Positions 45,902 through 56,349 are shown, numbered from the stretch's first letter. The stretch: DNA of 64,000 nt from Microbulbifer aggregans (GCF_020524005.1 NZ_JAIVKK010000003.1:124001-188000), one strand, 5' to 3'. The notes: generated from the letters alone by a model not told the origin. Numbers and translations are program-made.

Positions 45902-46966
45902 GTGAACCCTCAGGAAGTACACGATGTACTGTCGGATGACAGACTCGACCAGGCATGCGCCTGGATCGCCCGTCTGCGCTCCGATGACATAAGCACGGCC
46001 GACCGCCATGCTTTTTCCGCATGGATCGCGGAATCAAGTGCGAACCGCCAGGCGTTCGACGAAATGTCCGAACTGTGGGGGGATCTCGGCGTCCTTTCCC
46101 ACATGCCAATTGATGAGCTCTACCCGGAAAGCGTCCCCAGCACCAGTTTCCGCCAAACAACCAATCCAAGTAAAAGTAACGGCAGCAACGCCGGCAATTC
46201 AGCCGCGCTACCAGGCTGGAGCTTGCCACAGTGGTTGCTCGGAGGAGGACTGGCTACCGCCTGCCTGGCTGTCGCGCTTTGGGTCGGTAACCAGTGGCTT
46301 CAGCAGCCCCAGTTAAATCAGCAGACCTACGCTACGGCTGTTGGCGAGACCCGCGTAATATCGCTGCCGGATGGCTCACAAGTCCAGCTCAATACGAACT
46401 CCAAGCTCGTAGTCAATTTCAGCCGGGAAGAACGTCGCACACAGCTGCTTCGAGGCGAGGCCTACTTTGAGGTAGCCCGCCAGACTTCCCGCCCGTTCAG
46501 TGTCGCAGCCGGCACTGCCAATATCCGCGTCCTCGGAACTGAATTCAATATCGAGCGCAATCCGGACAACACCCGCGTATCGGTCACCGGTGGCGTGGTC
46601 TCGGTTAGTGAATCCCGTACCGCCAGCGGCTTGCAGCCCGAGTCCGTGAAATTGACCCGCAACCAGAAAGTCAGTGTCTCCAACAGTGGCATAGGCGACG
46701 TCAGCCGAACCTCCACCGAGGAAGCCCTGGACTGGACACAAGGACAGCTGGTGTTCGATGAAACACCGCTCCGCGAAGCCCTGGAAGAACTCAACCGTTA
46801 CCTGAGCACCCCGGCTTCGGCACCGGGTATTGGCGATCGCACGCTTACCGGTACGTTCGAATTGACAGACCCTGATAACACCCTTTCCGCTATCGCCGCA
46901 GCACTGGGCCTGAATCAGGATCATAGCGATCCCAACCTGACTCTCTTGTCACCCAAGGCTAACTAA
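45902..46966 (+). CDS. FecR-like anti-sigma factor / sigma regulator
   Basis: 354 residues from GTG 45902. The cytoplasmic N-terminal FecR domain is recognisable from ACAWIARLRSDDISTADRHAFSAWIAES and AFDEMSELWGDL. A transmembrane helix lies at about 111-129. The periplasmic FecR domain follows (VGETRVISLPDGSQVQLNTNSKL, EAYFEVAR, FSVAAGTANIRVLGTEFNI), and the C terminus is an STN-like domain (FDETPLREALEELNRYL). It conveys the receptor signal to the ECF sigma factor. It precedes the STN-bearing receptor by 109 bases. Confidence 0.92.
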   Translation: MNPQEVHDVLSDDRLDQACAWIARLRSDDISTADRHAFSAWIAESSANRQAFDEMSELWGDLGVLSHMPIDELYPESVPSTSFRQTTNPSKSNGSNAGNSAALPGWSLPQWLLGGGLATACLAVALWVGNQWLQQPQLNQQTYATAVGETRVISLPDGSQVQLNTNSKLVVNFSREERRTQLLRGEAYFEVARQTSRPFSVAAGTANIRVLGTEFNIERNPDNTRVSVTGGVVSVSESRTASGLQPESVKLTRNQKVSVSNSGIGDVSRTSTEEALDWTQGQLVFDETPLREALEELNRYLSTPASAPGIGDRTLTGTFELTDPDNTLSAIAAALGLNQDHSDPNLTLLSPKAN

Positions 46967-47075
46967 GATATAAACTCCCACCGGGGGCGATCGTATTATT
47001 TTTAGCCAAAAGCACCCACATCGCCCCGTAAACCAAGATGACAAATTAACTGCTTTTGGGCGCTGATCGCGCCTG

Positions 47076-49988
47076 ATGGCGGGTGGGACTAATTCTTTGA
47101 AACTCCGGCATTGGGCATCGCTGACGGGATTACTGGCAGTACTCTCTGAGAGTACTCTTGCCGGCTGCCCCAAAGAAGGCGTAGAACTCCCCGCCGGCAA
47201 CCTGTCCCGCGCCCTCATTTCTCTTGGGCGCCAGTGCCGGGTTTCGCTCGTTGTAGAAGCCGAAAGTGCCGCCCACATCCCTGTCCCGGCCCAACAACTA
47301 AGTACTCCGGACGGTAGTATTACCCCGGCGCTCAACGCCCTGCTAAGCAGCACGCCCCTGACATTTACCCATACCGGGACCAATGCGGTTGCCGTTCTCA
47401 CTCGCCCTGAAGAAGAAGAAAGTACAGAAGGCGACCTCGTACCCTTACCCGCTGAAGAAGTGACCGTAACAGGCCGCAGCCTCACGGGCAGCCACCTGCG
47501 CTACCTGAAACTGGACAGCTACGCCCCCATCGACGTACTGGCCCAGCCGGAACTCGAAATTACCGGAGCACAAACCGTTGCGGAGCTTCTGAAGTACCTT
47601 CCGGCAGTCTCTGGCAACTCCACAAGTACCTCGGTTACCAACGGGGGAAATGGCACTGCTACCGTCACTCTGCGAGGCCTGCCCGCCAGCAATACACTGG
47701 TACTTATTAATGGCCGGCGCATCGTCAGCAACGGATTTGGGGGCGAGGCGGCGGACCTCAATACAATCCCGCTGTCGGCAGTAGATCGTATCGAGGTACT
47801 CAAAGACGGTGCTTCTGCCGTTTACGGCTCGGACGCCATTGCCGGCGTTGTCAACATCCTGCTGCGACAAGATTTTGAAGGCTTCTCTGTAAGCACCTAT
47901 TACGGGCAAAGTTCCCGCGATGACCAGCAGACAGAGTCATACAACCTGACCTGGGGCACGGGCAGCGAACAGGGCCATCTGATGCTGAGCCTGGCGCAAT
48001 ATCGCCAAGGGGAAATACTCAGCCGGGACCGCAATTTGTCAGCAAGCGCGGACAATCGCGAATGGGGGGGAACAGACTTACGTTCCTCCGCGTCACCACA
48101 GGCGTATATCGCGCTTACTGATAAGGTGGTGACCAACAGCGAGAACGGCTATCGGACCTGGAACCCGGAAGATCTGTACAATTTCCGCGAATTTACATCC
48201 GCACTGGTTCCTTCTGAACGGCAATCGCTATACGTGGCCGGCAAGCGCGCGCTCGAAGACAACGTAGAGTTCCATACCGAAGCCATGGTGGTCCGCACCC
48301 GTTCGGAAGCCAAGCTGGCCCCCACCCCCATATTTACGCGCTTCGATAACGGCGACCTCACCATCGCCGCCAATCAGGTTTACAACCCGTTTGAAGAAGA
48401 TGTCACGGATGTACGTAAACGGGTGGTGGAGCTGGGGCCGCGATTGCAGTCTAACGGCACTGATACCTGGCGCTTCAACACCGGCTTCAAAGGCTTGATT
48501 AACAACTGGCAGTGGGAGCTGGTCGCCACCACCCATTACACGCAAGCTCATGAAACACTGAACAACCTCATCGACCCACACCGGCTTTCTGCTGGCCTGA
48601 AGGGACCCGACGTCTGCAGCGCGAGTTCCGGGTGCGTTCCAGTCAACCTTCTTGGGCCCAGCGGCAGTATCGACGCTGCACAACTGGATTTTATCCGGGC
48701 AGAAAATGAAGTAGACGGGGCGAGCAGAATGACCTCCCTTACCTACATTGCTGACGGCCCCCTCGGCCAAAACTCCGCGGGTGATATTCTTGCTGCCGCA
48801 GGCGTCGAAGTGCGCCGTGAATCGATCGACCTCACCTCTACCGAAGCTGATGGACTGTCACTGATTGGCGGGGTAGCCTCAGGCGCTGCAACGGGAGAGC
48901 GGCTGATTGGAGAGGCTTTCGCGGAAATCTCCCTTCCGCTGGCAAAGGATTCACTGTGGCTGGACGGCGCCGTGCGCTATTCGGATTACAGTGACTTCGG
49001 CAACACTGCCAACCCCAAAATTGCCTTCCGCTGGCGCCCCTGGCCATCTGTTCTGGTTCGAGCCAGCTACGCAACCGGTTTCAAAGCCCCCACATTGGTC
49101 GACATGAACCAGAGAGGCTCTCAGAGCCAGGAATACCTGTTTGACCCCTGCACCAACAGTAATGCCGACCAACTGCCGGGGTGCCGCGGACGTGCAGACC
49201 AGGCACGCATTCAGTACCTGACAGAGTTCGGCGGAAACCCGGCGCTGCAGCCGGAGACATCAGATAACCGCGCGCTCGGTCTCGTGTGGACGCCCGGGGA
49301 CTTTACGGGCTTCCACGCCAGCCTGGATATCTTTGAAATTCGCCAGAACGATGTCATCGACACCAGCCCGCAATACCTTATCAACCAAAATGCCTACAAC
49401 GGTTTCTTCTCCGAGCGGGTGCAGCGTGATGCGAAAGGCGATATTACCCGGATTATTGCCACACGATTGAACATCGGTGCCCGCGAAGTTACCGGAATGG
49501 ACACCAGTTTGCGCTACCAGCATCAGTCCAAATCCCTGGGACTGATCCGCTGGTCGATGAATAGCAGTCATATTTATCGCTATCTTAACCAGCTGGCACC
49601 AGGCAGCCCTATTGAAGATCTTGCGGGTACCTTCATTGACGCCGCCAGCGGTGGCACCGGCTCACTGCCCGACTGGAAAGCAAACACCGGCGTATACTGG
49701 CAAAAAGGTCGCTGGGAAGGCGGCTATACCGTGCATTTCGTCAGCGCTATGGATGAAAGCTTTACCCTTAATGACAAGCCGGTAAATCGCTCCATCGACA
49801 GCTGGACGACCCATGATCTCCAGGTGGCCTATGCGGTACCGGCAGGCATGCGCTTCGCTATCGGCATCGACAACATGCTCGACCAGTCCCCACCCTTTGC
49901 CGCTTCCGCCTTCAATGACAATTTTGACGGGCGCACCTACGACCTTACCGGTCGCTACTGGTACACCACTTTCAGCTTCAATATGTAA
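47076..49988 (+). CDS. TonB-dependent transducer with N-terminal STN domain
   Basis: 970 residues. After a signal sequence an STN (secretin/TonB N-terminal) domain covers about 35-105 (GVELPAGNLSRALISLGRQCRVSLVVE). A TonB-box-like EEVTVTGRSL precedes the plug (LRGLPASNTLVLINGRRIVS, VEVLKDG-like RIEVLKDGASAVYGSDAIAGVVNI). The 22-strand barrel follows to the C-terminal aromatic FSFNM. The STN domain and the FecI/FecR genes upstream make it a signalling receptor. The start ATG has no good ribosome site; a TTG about 21 bases further in is possible. The substrate is not evident, but the barrel resembles uptake receptors for glycans or peptides more than siderophore ones. Confidence 0.9.
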   Translation: MAGGTNSLKLRHWASLTGLLAVLSESTLAGCPKEGVELPAGNLSRALISLGRQCRVSLVVEAESAAHIPVPAQQLSTPDGSITPALNALLSSTPLTFTHTGTNAVAVLTRPEEEESTEGDLVPLPAEEVTVTGRSLTGSHLRYLKLDSYAPIDVLAQPELEITGAQTVAELLKYLPAVSGNSTSTSVTNGGNGTATVTLRGLPASNTLVLINGRRIVSNGFGGEAADLNTIPLSAVDRIEVLKDGASAVYGSDAIAGVVNILLRQDFEGFSVSTYYGQSSRDDQQTESYNLTWGTGSEQGHLMLSLAQYRQGEILSRDRNLSASADNREWGGTDLRSSASPQAYIALTDKVVTNSENGYRTWNPEDLYNFREFTSALVPSERQSLYVAGKRALEDNVEFHTEAMVVRTRSEAKLAPTPIFTRFDNGDLTIAANQVYNPFEEDVTDVRKRVVELGPRLQSNGTDTWRFNTGFKGLINNWQWELVATTHYTQAHETLNNLIDPHRLSAGLKGPDVCSASSGCVPVNLLGPSGSIDAAQLDFIRAENEVDGASRMTSLTYIADGPLGQNSAGDILAAAGVEVRRESIDLTSTEADGLSLIGGVASGAATGERLIGEAFAEISLPLAKDSLWLDGAVRYSDYSDFGNTANPKIAFRWRPWPSVLVRASYATGFKAPTLVDMNQRGSQSQEYLFDPCTNSNADQLPGCRGRADQARIQYLTEFGGNPALQPETSDNRALGLVWTPGDFTGFHASLDIFEIRQNDVIDTSPQYLINQNAYNGFFSERVQRDAKGDITRIIATRLNIGAREVTGMDTSLRYQHQSKSLGLIRWSMNSSHIYRYLNQLAPGSPIEDLAGTFIDAASGGTGSLPDWKANTGVYWQKGRWEGGYTVHFVSAMDESFTLNDKPVNRSIDSWTTHDLQVAYAVPAGMRFAIGIDNMLDQSPPFAASAFNDNFDGRTYDLTGRYWYTTFSFNM

Positions 49989-50338
49989 GCACTCACTGAC
50001 GCTGCTCCCCTGCCCCGCGCTCAATACTATCTATAAACAATTAATGCTATCTATAAACAAATAGAGTGATTGAGCGCGAGCCTCACCACTACAGCTCCAA
50101 TGGCACAGACAGCCCACCTCTCCAGGCCAACCAACGCACATTAATTTCGCCTTTTTCGCCCGCAGTGACGTAACAATTAGCCCCTCAGAACCAAAGGCGC
50201 AATTTCATTCACCAATCTCCTTGATCGAAGAAAAATTGTTCTAGTGTTGTAGCAAGCCTCTGTTGATAGAAGTACGCAGTTGTCAGGGAGGGTGCGGCCA
50301 AATTCGGCGAACATTACCGGTATCAGGAGAGGTATACC
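49989..50338. other. Regulatory spacer before the second receptor gene
   Basis: 350 bases without a gene. It contains the direct repeats at 50027-50060. CAGGGAG at 50284-50290 lies 48 bases before the start codon, as in the leaders of other receptors here. No terminator for the preceding gene is clear. Confidence 0.5.
50027..50060. repeat. Two direct repeats after the transducer gene
   Basis: CTATCTATAAACAA occurs at 50027-50040 and again at 50047-50060, with an exact 20-base period. Two turns of the helix between the units would place them on the same DNA face. Confidence 0.65.
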
Positions 50339-53122
50339 ATGGACAAAACCCGTCTTTCTCGGGCAATTACGGGCGCAATCGCGGCAGCCGCCGTTACTTC
50401 AAGTTTTTCCCCCTTCTCGTTTGCCCAGGACACCCAGGCGCAACTTGAAGAAGTGGCTGTCACCGGTACGCGTATTCAGCGCGCAACAGACGCCAATAGC
50501 GCCACCCCCATCAGCGTTTTCGACGCAGCAGCACTGGAGCAATCAGGCCAGACCACACTGGAAGATTTCCTGCAAGATGTTCCATCCATGACCGGTGGCC
50601 AACTAGGCTCATCCGTAAACAATGGCAGTGCCGGTCTGGCCACCGTTTCCCTGCGCGGTCTCGGCTCTTCACGCACCTTGATCCTGATGAATGGTCGCAG
50701 GCTCAGTTCATCTGGTGGCGCTACCGGTGTAGTCGACCTGAACACCATCCCCACGTCCATTATTGAGCGTGTGGAAATTCTGCGCGACGGCGCGTCAACC
50801 ATTTATGGTTCCGACGCCATCGCCGGGGTTATTAACATCATCACCAAGAAAAATTTTGAGGGTGCGGAACTGACTGCCGACTACGGCGCTTCCACCCATG
50901 GTGATGGCGACGAATATCTTGCTGCGATGACCTTTGGTACCGGAAACGACAAAGGCCACGTAATGCTGAATGCGCAGTACACCAAGCGTCAGGATATCTG
51001 GCAGGGTGATCGCCGATTCTCCGAATGTCCTCTAGGCGAAGATGACGGACGCATTGTTTGCTCGGGAAGTCCGACAACTTCACCCGCGCGCTTTTCTCCG
51101 GTTTCGACTAATGATCAGTGGATTGTCGACCCCGTTACTGGAAATGTGGAGGAGTTTGACTCCTCTATCTATGGATACAATTTTGCGGCGGCCAGTTATC
51201 TGGCAACTCCGCAGGAAGTCGCCTCCATTTACGGGTACGGGAGCTATGAGCTTTGGGACTGGGAAGATTTCACCAGCGTCCGCGGCTTTTCTGAACTCTC
51301 GTTTGTCAACCGGCGCTCCGACCAGTTGATGGCAGCCGAAGGTACTTTCTGGGCGCCGGAAGTTCCGGTGACCAACCCCGGTTTTCCTGATGGATTCAGC
51401 GAGCCCGTAACCATTGGTCGCCGGCTGGAAGAAACGGGTGGCCGCTCATTTACTCAGGACCTGAATACCTGGCGCGGCGTGGTCGGCCTGGAAGGCGAGC
51501 TCTGTAACGAATGGACCTGGGACCTGTCCTACAACTACTCCCGCTGGGTGGACACACAGATCGACCGCGGCCGCGGTAACACCGTTCGCTTTGCCAATCT
51601 ACTCGACCCGGACCTCTGCGCAGACGATCCAGAATGTGCTGCAGCAGTTGCCGCTACGGGAGAAACCGCGTGGAACCCCTTTGTTAACAACTCTCTGTCT
51701 CAAGCCATGCAAGATTACGCATTGGTAACCAGCTCTCCGATCGAGCGCGCGAGATTGCGTAGTTTTCAGGCAAACCTTGTCGGCGACTTCGGCGACTGGA
51801 GCCTGACCGGTGAGGCACCTGCGTGGGCCATTGGATATGAAAACCGCTCGGAAAAAACCGAAATTATCCCTGACGGTGCCGCCGAAATTGGCCAAATCTA
51901 CTTCGTAAACGGTGATTCCTGGGGAGGCAGCTACAACGTTGATGAATTTTACGGTGAAGCGCGCTTACCTGTGCTGGAAGGTCGCCCATGGGCAGAAATA
52001 CTCGCCTTCGAAGCATCATTCCGTTATTCCGACTACAACACCATTGGCGACGATACAACCTTTGGCGCAGTGATCGAATACGCCCCGCTGGAACAACTTC
52101 GCTTCCGTGGCACTTACTCTGAGGGTTTCCGCGCTCCCGGCCTGGATGACCTTTTCGAGACGCCCACGGTTTCTGCGGAAACCTATGCAGATCCTTGTAA
52201 TGGCTGGAACAGCCAGTTCAACGCTAATGTTCAGGCCAACTGTGCCGCGGACGGCATTGCCGAGGGCACACCTATAGTTTCTCCCCAAGCGACCGGCTTG
52301 TTTGGCGGAAACCCCGACCTGGAGGCTGAAAAATCTGAAAGCTACACCCTCGGCGTCGTGTGGACACCCACGTTCACCGACGACATGGGTTTTACTCTCG
52401 ATTACTTCAATATCAGCATTGACGATGCCATTGGCACCCTTACGACCAATACCATCGTCCAGGGTTGTTATGAAAGCCCCGGGTTCAGCTCACCACTGTG
52501 TGACCTGATTACCGGCGCACCCGCAGTTGGTACCAGCCCATCTGCAGGCGCTCCCGAGCGACGCGCTTCTGACCTCACCATCGCGGGCCAGTTGCTCAAC
52601 AGTCAGAACGTTGCCACGTTCGAAACTTCAGGTGTCGACCTCGGCTTCGACTACAGCATGGACGCAGGCCCTGGGGTGGTCACCGTCAACGCCACCGCGA
52701 CTTACCTGCACGAATGGAAATATCGCGGCAGCGTCGATGACCCTACCATTGACCTCGCCGGTTTCTATGGTGCTGACCCGGTAACCACAGCAATCGTCGC
52801 CTTCCCCGAGTGGAAGCTCTACACCACATTTGGCTACGAATACGACTGCTGGAGCACCTCCACGACGGTCCGGATGTTGGGTGAAGTTGACGATTTCGAC
52901 CCATCGGCCGCAGCACTTGCCACGCATATCGATGCAACCTGGTACCAGGATGTGAACTTCAATTATTTCCGCTGGGAAAACATCAACATTAGCGGTGGCA
53001 TTCGCAATGTGTGGAACCAGCAACCCCCCTATGTCACCAACTACGATGACATGAACACCCTGATGAGAAGTTACGACACCGTCGGCCGCTTCTTCTACGG
53101 CAGTGTTACTCTGAGCTTCTAG
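50339..53122 (+). CDS. TonB-dependent receptor (no STN), paralogue 2
   Basis: 927 residues. The signal peptide ends at about SFAQD. A TonB box EEVAVTGTRI follows, then the plug (LRGLGSSRTLILMNGRRLS, RVEILRDGASTIYGSDAIAGVINIITKKNF) and the barrel with the final strand RFFYGSVTLSF. It lacks an STN domain and so should be a plain importer energised by TonB. AGGAG precedes the ATG. A terminator follows at 53132. Substrate unknown; the Asp/Cys-rich extracellular segments are not diagnostic. Confidence 0.92.
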   Translation: MDKTRLSRAITGAIAAAAVTSSFSPFSFAQDTQAQLEEVAVTGTRIQRATDANSATPISVFDAAALEQSGQTTLEDFLQDVPSMTGGQLGSSVNNGSAGLATVSLRGLGSSRTLILMNGRRLSSSGGATGVVDLNTIPTSIIERVEILRDGASTIYGSDAIAGVINIITKKNFEGAELTADYGASTHGDGDEYLAAMTFGTGNDKGHVMLNAQYTKRQDIWQGDRRFSECPLGEDDGRIVCSGSPTTSPARFSPVSTNDQWIVDPVTGNVEEFDSSIYGYNFAAASYLATPQEVASIYGYGSYELWDWEDFTSVRGFSELSFVNRRSDQLMAAEGTFWAPEVPVTNPGFPDGFSEPVTIGRRLEETGGRSFTQDLNTWRGVVGLEGELCNEWTWDLSYNYSRWVDTQIDRGRGNTVRFANLLDPDLCADDPECAAAVAATGETAWNPFVNNSLSQAMQDYALVTSSPIERARLRSFQANLVGDFGDWSLTGEAPAWAIGYENRSEKTEIIPDGAAEIGQIYFVNGDSWGGSYNVDEFYGEARLPVLEGRPWAEILAFEASFRYSDYNTIGDDTTFGAVIEYAPLEQLRFRGTYSEGFRAPGLDDLFETPTVSAETYADPCNGWNSQFNANVQANCAADGIAEGTPIVSPQATGLFGGNPDLEAEKSESYTLGVVWTPTFTDDMGFTLDYFNISIDDAIGTLTTNTIVQGCYESPGFSSPLCDLITGAPAVGTSPSAGAPERRASDLTIAGQLLNSQNVATFETSGVDLGFDYSMDAGPGVVTVNATATYLHEWKYRGSVDDPTIDLAGFYGADPVTTAIVAFPEWKLYTTFGYEYDCWSTSTTVRMLGEVDDFDPSAAALATHIDATWYQDVNFNYFRWENINISGGIRNVWNQQPPYVTNYDDMNTLMRSYDTVGRFFYGSVTLSF

Positions 53123-53131
53123 CCCCCACCC

Positions 53132-53165
53132 GAGCCCTCTCTTCTCAATAGAGAGGGCTCTCTTA
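53132..53165 (+). terminator. Terminator after receptor 2
   Basis: GAGCCCTCTC (53132-53141) and GAGAGGGCTC (53151-53160), a perfect 10-bp stem, followed by TCTT. Confidence 0.8.
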
Positions 53166-53299
53166 TCCCGCCCTCCTCCTCACTGATCACTTTTTGCACA
53201 AAAGAACATTCCTCCCGTACCTGCCTTTCAGAAAGTTAAGTTTTTTTGTAATTATTTTTGAGGGACATGATCCCTTACGCGTCAAGATACCGTTGGGAA

Positions 53300-53329
53300 G
53301 GAAATGGCCACTTGGGGGTAGCCATTTCC
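53300..53329 (+). promoter_or_regulatory. Leader hairpin upstream of receptor 3
   Basis: GGAAATGGC (53300-53308) and GCCATTTCC (53321-53329) form a perfect stem with a loop containing TTGGGG. It ends 60 bases before the start codon. An analogous hairpin with the same TTGGGG loop precedes receptor 4, so it may be an RNA control element of this receptor group. Confidence 0.55.
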
Positions 53330-53389
53330 AATGAATGCCACAGACGTGGCGAAACCTAATAAATCCAACGATCTTAGAGAGGATTTACA

Positions 53390-56296
53390 ATGAAAAAGAA
53401 CCTGCTGTCCGTAGCCGTAGCCGCTACGATCTTGGTTCCAGCTCTGCCGGCCTTCGCGCAAGAGGAAGCTACTCTGGTAGAAGAAGTCGTAGTTACCGGC
53501 TCGCGTATCGTTCGTCGCGACTTCGACTCCGCCAGTCCGATCGCTACAATTGATCAAGACGTTTTCAAGTCACAAAACGCGCTGACTGTGGAAAGTGTTC
53601 TGAACTCCATGCCGCAGTTCGTTCCGTCCGTTACCAGCACATCGAACAACCCCTCTAACGGCGGCCAGGCGAACGTTGAGCTCCGTGGTCTGGGAACTAC
53701 CCGAACCCTCGTACTTGTCGACGGCAAGCGCGTGGTACCATCGAACGCTACCGGCGTAGTCGACCTCAACCTGCTCCCTGCCGCTCTGATTGATAACACC
53801 GAAATCATTACTGGCGGTGCATCAGCGGCCTATGGTTCTGACGCCGTCGCCGGTGTTGTGAACTTCAAGCTGCGTGAACTCGAAGGTGTTGAAATCGACA
53901 CCAGCTGGGGCGAGACCGCTGAAGGTGACGGCACTGAAACAACCGTAAACATCTCTGGCGGCACCTTATTCGCCAACGGTCGTGGCCACGTCATGGGCAG
54001 CCTGGGCTTAGCCGATCGTAAAGAGGTTATGGCCGGCGACCGCGATTTCGCCAACGTGGCACTGGGATACTCTGGCGGTGAATTCTTCCCGCTCGGATCC
54101 GGTACTATTCGTGAAGGCTTCACCTCAGCCAACACCAGCAACCTGGCCAGCCAGGAAGCGATTGACGCCATCTTTGCACAGTACGGCGTCGCCGCTGGTA
54201 CCGTAACACCGGGCAACACCCTTGCTTACAATACTGACGGCTCCTTGTTTACTTGGGTAACCCCTGAAAACGGCCCGGCAGAGCTGATCAACTTCCGCGG
54301 CGATGTAAACGACCCGCTGCAGCCGGCAGTTGCGCCTTATTCATACAACTTCGCACCGGTAAATATGCTGGTTATGCCACTGGAGCGCACTAGCTTCTTC
54401 GGCCGTGCAAAGTATGAGCTTAACGACACGACTGAGCTGTACGCACAGGCCATTTACGGCAACTACACCGCCACTCAGGCGCTGGCACCGACTCCGTTGT
54501 CCGCAGTTACCATTTCCGCAGACAACCCGTTCATCTCTGACGACCTGAAAGCGGTTCTGGATTCCCGCGCGGATGCCGATGCCCCAATTACCTTCGGCAA
54601 GCGTATGGTCGAAGCGGGTGGCCGTGTTTCCGCCAGTGAATATGATACGTTCCAGTTCATCAGTGGTATCAAAGGCCAGTTCGCCAACGACTGGAACTAC
54701 GACGTATATGCGTCCCTGGGCCAAGTAGATATCAGTGAATCCCAGTCCGGCAACATCTCTCGCGGCAAGTTCGAAGAACTGACCTATGCGGCCGACGGCG
54801 GCGCCTCCAAGTGTGAAGGTGGCCTTAACCCGTTCGGCCTTGGTTCTATGAGCCAGTCTTGCGTTGACTACATCACCGTTGATTCCCAGAACAACACCAC
54901 CGTTGACCAGACCATTTTTGAAGCGACATTCAGCGGACCGGTATTCAGCATGCCGGCTGGTGACGTACACGCCGCATTCGGTGCGTTCTACAAAAAAGAT
55001 GAGTACGCTTACACCCCGGATGCGACCCTGTCTGCATCTCTGCCCGACGGTCGCCCGGACATTGCTGGCTTCAACGCTCAGCAGGCCGTTGTAGGTGAAA
55101 CCGACTCTTCCGAGATTTACGTGGAAGCTGCCATCCCGCTGCTCGCCGACGTTCCGGGTGTACACTCTCTGGACCTGGATCTGGGCTATCGCTATGCAGA
55201 CTATTCAACTGCTGGCGGCGTTAGCTCCTACAAGAGCGAGCTGAAGTTCCGCCCAATCGAAGCGCTGATGCTTCGCGGTACCATGCAGCGTGCGGTTCGC
55301 GCTCCCAACATTTCTGAGCTGTTCACGCCTCAGCAGACCAACTTCCCCAGCATCCAAGGTCTGGGCGATCCATGCTCTGTGAACAATGCAGAATTCCGTG
55401 GTAGCGATGCACCGAACTCCGGTCAAGTTGAACAGCTCTGTGTTGATCAGGGTATTGCAGCCGGCGCGATGGATGTATACCAGTACACCAACTCCCAGGT
55501 TCAAGGCCTGAACGGTGGTAACCCAGACCTCAAAGAGGAAACTGCGGACACCTTCTCCTTCGGTATGGTATTCACCTCGCCGCTGGACGGCCCATACTCA
55601 GACATGCAGCTGTCTATTGACCTGTTCAACATTGAGATTGAAGACGCGATTTCCCAAATCTCCGCTTCCACCTCAATTGAGCGTTGTTTCTCTGCCGAGT
55701 ACAACCCCACTTTCAGCAACGACAATTTCTTCTGTAGCCAGTTCTCCCGTAACTCTTCTGGCGAAATTGTGAATGCTCTCGAGGTTTCCCAAAACCTGGG
55801 TGGTATCGCAACTCGCGGTGTCGACATTCAATACGACTGGCGCATCGACGCAGGTCCGGGTAGCCTGAATCTGAACTGGATGGCAACTTACACGCACTCC
55901 TACAAAATTCAGGAACTGCCGGGAGACTCCTTCGTAGAGTACGCTGGTACCGCAGGTTACTCCATCGCTTCCAGCTTCCCTGAGTGGAAGTGGAACATGG
56001 GCGTGCGTTACGACATTAACGATATTTCCGTTGGTGCTCGCTGGCGTTACATTGACTCCATGCAGGACTTTGGTGTTGAGGACTTCAGCATTCCTGACAT
56101 GCACTACTATGACCTGAATGCTTCTTACGCATTTAGCGATGGTGCAATGGAAGGTTTGTCTGTTCGCGCGGGTATCCTGAATGCGACCGATGAAACTCCG
56201 CATATTTACCCCTCTTACGTTCAGTCAAACACTGATCCGTCCCAGTATGATGTACTGGGTCGCCAGTACTTCCTGGCCCTGAACTATCAATTCTGA
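53390..56296 (+). CDS. TonB-dependent receptor (no STN), paralogue 3
   Basis: 968 residues. The signal peptide (MKKNLLSVAVAATILVPALPAFA) is nearly the same as that of receptor 4. The TonB box is EEVVVTGSRI; the plug has LRGLGTTRTLVLVDGKRVV and IITGGASAAYGSDAVAGVVNFKL. The barrel ends with QYFLALNYQF. The plug motif 'SN-NP-NGGQANVELRGLG' and the overall size place it with the receptors of marine polymer degraders. Codon choice is less GC-rich and more even than in neighbouring genes, which could indicate high expression. A strong terminator follows. Confidence 0.93.
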   Translation: MKKNLLSVAVAATILVPALPAFAQEEATLVEEVVVTGSRIVRRDFDSASPIATIDQDVFKSQNALTVESVLNSMPQFVPSVTSTSNNPSNGGQANVELRGLGTTRTLVLVDGKRVVPSNATGVVDLNLLPAALIDNTEIITGGASAAYGSDAVAGVVNFKLRELEGVEIDTSWGETAEGDGTETTVNISGGTLFANGRGHVMGSLGLADRKEVMAGDRDFANVALGYSGGEFFPLGSGTIREGFTSANTSNLASQEAIDAIFAQYGVAAGTVTPGNTLAYNTDGSLFTWVTPENGPAELINFRGDVNDPLQPAVAPYSYNFAPVNMLVMPLERTSFFGRAKYELNDTTELYAQAIYGNYTATQALAPTPLSAVTISADNPFISDDLKAVLDSRADADAPITFGKRMVEAGGRVSASEYDTFQFISGIKGQFANDWNYDVYASLGQVDISESQSGNISRGKFEELTYAADGGASKCEGGLNPFGLGSMSQSCVDYITVDSQNNTTVDQTIFEATFSGPVFSMPAGDVHAAFGAFYKKDEYAYTPDATLSASLPDGRPDIAGFNAQQAVVGETDSSEIYVEAAIPLLADVPGVHSLDLDLGYRYADYSTAGGVSSYKSELKFRPIEALMLRGTMQRAVRAPNISELFTPQQTNFPSIQGLGDPCSVNNAEFRGSDAPNSGQVEQLCVDQGIAAGAMDVYQYTNSQVQGLNGGNPDLKEETADTFSFGMVFTSPLDGPYSDMQLSIDLFNIEIEDAISQISASTSIERCFSAEYNPTFSNDNFFCSQFSRNSSGEIVNALEVSQNLGGIATRGVDIQYDWRIDAGPGSLNLNWMATYTHSYKIQELPGDSFVEYAGTAGYSIASSFPEWKWNMGVRYDINDISVGARWRYIDSMQDFGVEDFSIPDMHYYDLNASYAFSDGAMEGLSVRAGILNATDETPHIYPSYVQSNTDPSQYDVLGRQYFLALNYQF

Positions 56297-56319
56297 TTGT
56301 TCAGGTAGCGTAAGAAAGA

Positions 56320-56349
56320 AAAGCGGCGGGTAATCCCCGCCGCTTTTTT
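56320..56349 (+). terminator. Terminator after receptor 3
   Basis: AAAGCGGCGGG (56320-56330) and CCCGCCGCTTT (56336-56346), followed by more T's. A strong classical terminator. Confidence 0.92.

Noticed and set aside
45691..45905. Two short open frames upstream of fecR
   Set aside because: They overlap each other in different frames, lack ribosome sites, and lie in AT-rich, probably regulatory DNA.
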